DNA from: Helicostylum pulchrum
Lineage: Eukaryota; Mucoromycota; Mucoromycetes; Mucorales; Mucoraceae
Assembly: GCA_025677825.1 (NCBI GenBank)
Contig: JAIXMO010000050.1
Location: 1 to 64,000 of the forward strand
DNA: 64,000 nucleotides
Direction: 5' to 3'
The notes below the pieces were generated by a model. It made no database searches. It saw only the letters and a program-made list of their open reading frames with translations, and had not been told where the DNA came from. Below, piece by piece: positions 62,604 through 64,000 of the stretch (positions are counted from its first letter, which is position 1; each line of letters begins with the position of its first letter). The translations under genes and the position numbers were made by a program.

Positions 62604-63476
62604 ATGAATGCAACATCTTCAACACCTTTATTAAGCAATGACCGACCTAAAGTACGTGGTGTTCACAGAGTACCAACGTTTTTCAAGTCGTCTATACCTA
62701 ACAGAAGGTCTCTACTAAACGCCTTTGTTGGTATGGCAGTTCACATGTTGTTTGAACTAGTATTGCCAATTATATTATACTATGTATTGAGAGGATTTGT
62801 TTCACCACTATTAGCTTTATTGCTTGCAGGGTTACCGACTGCTATTATTGTTGTTTATAAAGGATTTAAAGAACGTAAAGTTGATATGATGGGTGTATTA
62901 ATGTTGATGGGTTTTGTTGTTTCAGCTATTCTTGCGTTTGTGCAATCGGACCCTAAACTTTATTTGTTACGAGAATCTGCAATGACATTAGCAATGGGTA
63001 CAATGTTACTAATCACTATGATACCGTTTCGTTGGCGTTATCATGTACTTCGACCTTTTATGTTTTATGTTGCTAGGCAAATTGCTATCTCCAGTAACGT
63101 ATTGATGAACTCAAATACTGTACGTGAACACTGGGATTGGTTTTGGGATTACTATTCAACTTTTAGACATTTCCTTCGTGCCTTGACTGGTATTTGGGGT
63201 CTTGGTTTGGTCAGCGAGTTCTTGGTTCGAGTAGTTTTGATATCATCTCTAGATGATGTAGATGATGTGGTGTATTATTCAAATATTTATATGTTGATCG
63301 TTATGGTCTTGTTGGGAAGTATCACTGTACTCAGTGCCTTGTTGTTAAGACATTATTTTAACTTGGAGCAAAACCGTATCAAGGTTGCTGAACGTAGATC
63401 AGAAATCGAAAACATTATTGCAAGAGCTGCTGCCGAACGAAAGCAACCGCCGAAGAAAAAGAATCTTCATAAATAA
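62604..63476 (+). CDS. Multi-pass membrane protein, VC0807-like, 290 aa
   Basis: Single-exon gene. The ORF opens at 62517, but I start at the Met at 62604 (MNATSSTPLLSND). Upstream codons are Phe-rich and come from T tracts, and the Met sits just after the usual A-rich leader. About six hydrophobic segments are seen, including LFELVLPIILYYVLRGFVSPL, VLMLMGFVVSAILAFV, TLAMGTMLLITMIPF and the C-terminal IYMLIVMVLLGSITVLSALL. Features such as LPTAIIVVYKGFKERKVDMMG and NTVREHWDWFWDYY recall VC0807-type proteins of bacteria and fungi, whose function is not established. The cytosolic tail is basic (ERKQPPKKKNLHK). The family call is from memory. Confidence 0.75.
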   Translation: MNATSSTPLLSNDRPKVRGVHRVPTFFKSSIPNRRSLLNAFVGMAVHMLFELVLPIILYYVLRGFVSPLLALLLAGLPTAIIVVYKGFKERKVDMMGVLMLMGFVVSAILAFVQSDPKLYLLRESAMTLAMGTMLLITMIPFRWRYHVLRPFMFYVARQIAISSNVLMNSNTVREHWDWFWDYYSTFRHFLRALTGIWGLGLVSEFLVRVVLISSLDDVDDVVYYSNIYMLIVMVLLGSITVLSALLLRHYFNLEQNRIKVAERRSEIENIIARAAAERKQPPKKKNLHK

Positions 63477-64000
63477 TTAAAACACATATATCCCTTTTTT
63501 TTTTATTCATTAAAATTACTTTTGTTCAACATCTGATATATAATAAATATACGTTAAGGATTTTTGGCACTAAGATGAAGCGGTTTTAGGCGGCTTTTGG
63601 TCAGTTTTGCACTGTGGTTTTTGGTCGCTTTAAAACACTTCTTTTTTTTCCGTGGTGATATATTTTGAGTTTTGATAACTTACGAGACGATGAGTTCAAT
63701 TATTGTGTATATGTGATATGTATTTCTGCTCCCAAAAACAAAGGTCGGCTGTATAATATAACGTGGCACATGTTGAACAATTTGGTTGGGAAATGTACAA
63801 GTATTGTAAAGTATGCAAACAGTACGAAATATTGATATGGCTTAAACTGTAGACTATATACCGAATACTCTATCAACAGAAAAATAGTTTCTATCGAATT
63901 TAAATAACCATCTCTAATTATTTATGTTTCAGCTACGTTGGTATATATCACACTTTTGGGAATAGTCTGAACCGTGTTTCGCAGCTTATTTTTTAAAAAA
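63477..64000. other. 3' flank and intergenic to window end
   Basis: No gene is seen. A locally repetitive stretch at 63573-63630 has several GGTTTT / TTTTGGTC units and may be eroded repeat DNA. Confidence 0.5.

Overview
The window is nuclear DNA of a filamentous fungus, most likely a mucoralean (Mucoromycota). It is AT-rich. Nearly every gene has short introns (about 45-70 bp) with GTAAG/GTAAA-type donors and YAG acceptors, intergenic DNA is full of A/T homopolymers, and the transposon debris is of a kind I associate with Mucorales. No tRNA, rRNA or CRISPR array was seen. Gene models below were spliced by hand; almost all close in phase from ATG to stop.

Layout. 1-2431 (-): wreck of a Fanzor/TnpB-like nuclease gene, cut by the window edge. 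2842-8826 (-): VPS8 (CORVET). 8827-10864: long spacer. 10865-11335 (+): orphan ORF. 11921-13645 (-): two tandem GNAT acetyltransferase paralogues. 13690-15267: decayed Tc1/mariner element with long terminal inverted repeats. 15451-18419 (-): phosphofructokinase. 18420-20055: spacer with transposon-end debris. 20056-20854 (+): eIF3k. 20896-22242 (-): IP6 kinase. 22393-24401 (-): UPF0183/PHAF1 homologue. 24909-28218 (-): large AT-hook protein with an atypical kinase domain. 28374-30345 (-): USP36-like protein lacking catalytic Cys and His. 30574-31972 (-): casein kinase 2 alpha. 32104-33829 (+): DDT/WHIM chromatin protein. 34030-36429 (+): asparaginase with ankyrin repeats. 36430-40746: transposon-rich spacer holding a Mucorales-type repeat gene with two in-frame TAGs. 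40747-44720 (+): Ste11/Byr2-type MAPKKK. 45094-46047 (-): Gln-rich protein. 46517-46969 (+): small coiled-coil protein. 47516-48765 (+): SED5 syntaxin. 48852-50670 (+): SAP protein. 51179-51592 (+): thioredoxin. 52945-54161 (+): TauD-type dioxygenase. 54472-55358 (-): OMP decarboxylase (pyrG). 55458-56800 (-): EXS/ERD1-like membrane protein. 57231-58741 (+): G-protein alpha subunit. 58886-62195 (-): M3 oligopeptidase with 22 exons. 62604-63476 (+): multi-pass membrane protein.

The genes are mostly housekeeping and do not form one pathway. Loose themes are endomembrane traffic (VPS8, SED5, the ERD1-like protein, PHAF1 homologue), signalling (MAPKKK, G-alpha, CK2, IP6K) and chromatin (DDT protein, SAP protein, AT-hook protein). 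The points most worth a second look are the Fanzor-like wreck with a possible captured terminal repeat, the double-dead USP36-like protein, the kinase-like AT-hook protein lacking the beta3 lysine, an eight-copy tryptophan motif in the MAPKKK linker, and 8-17 nt micro-exons in the oligopeptidase.
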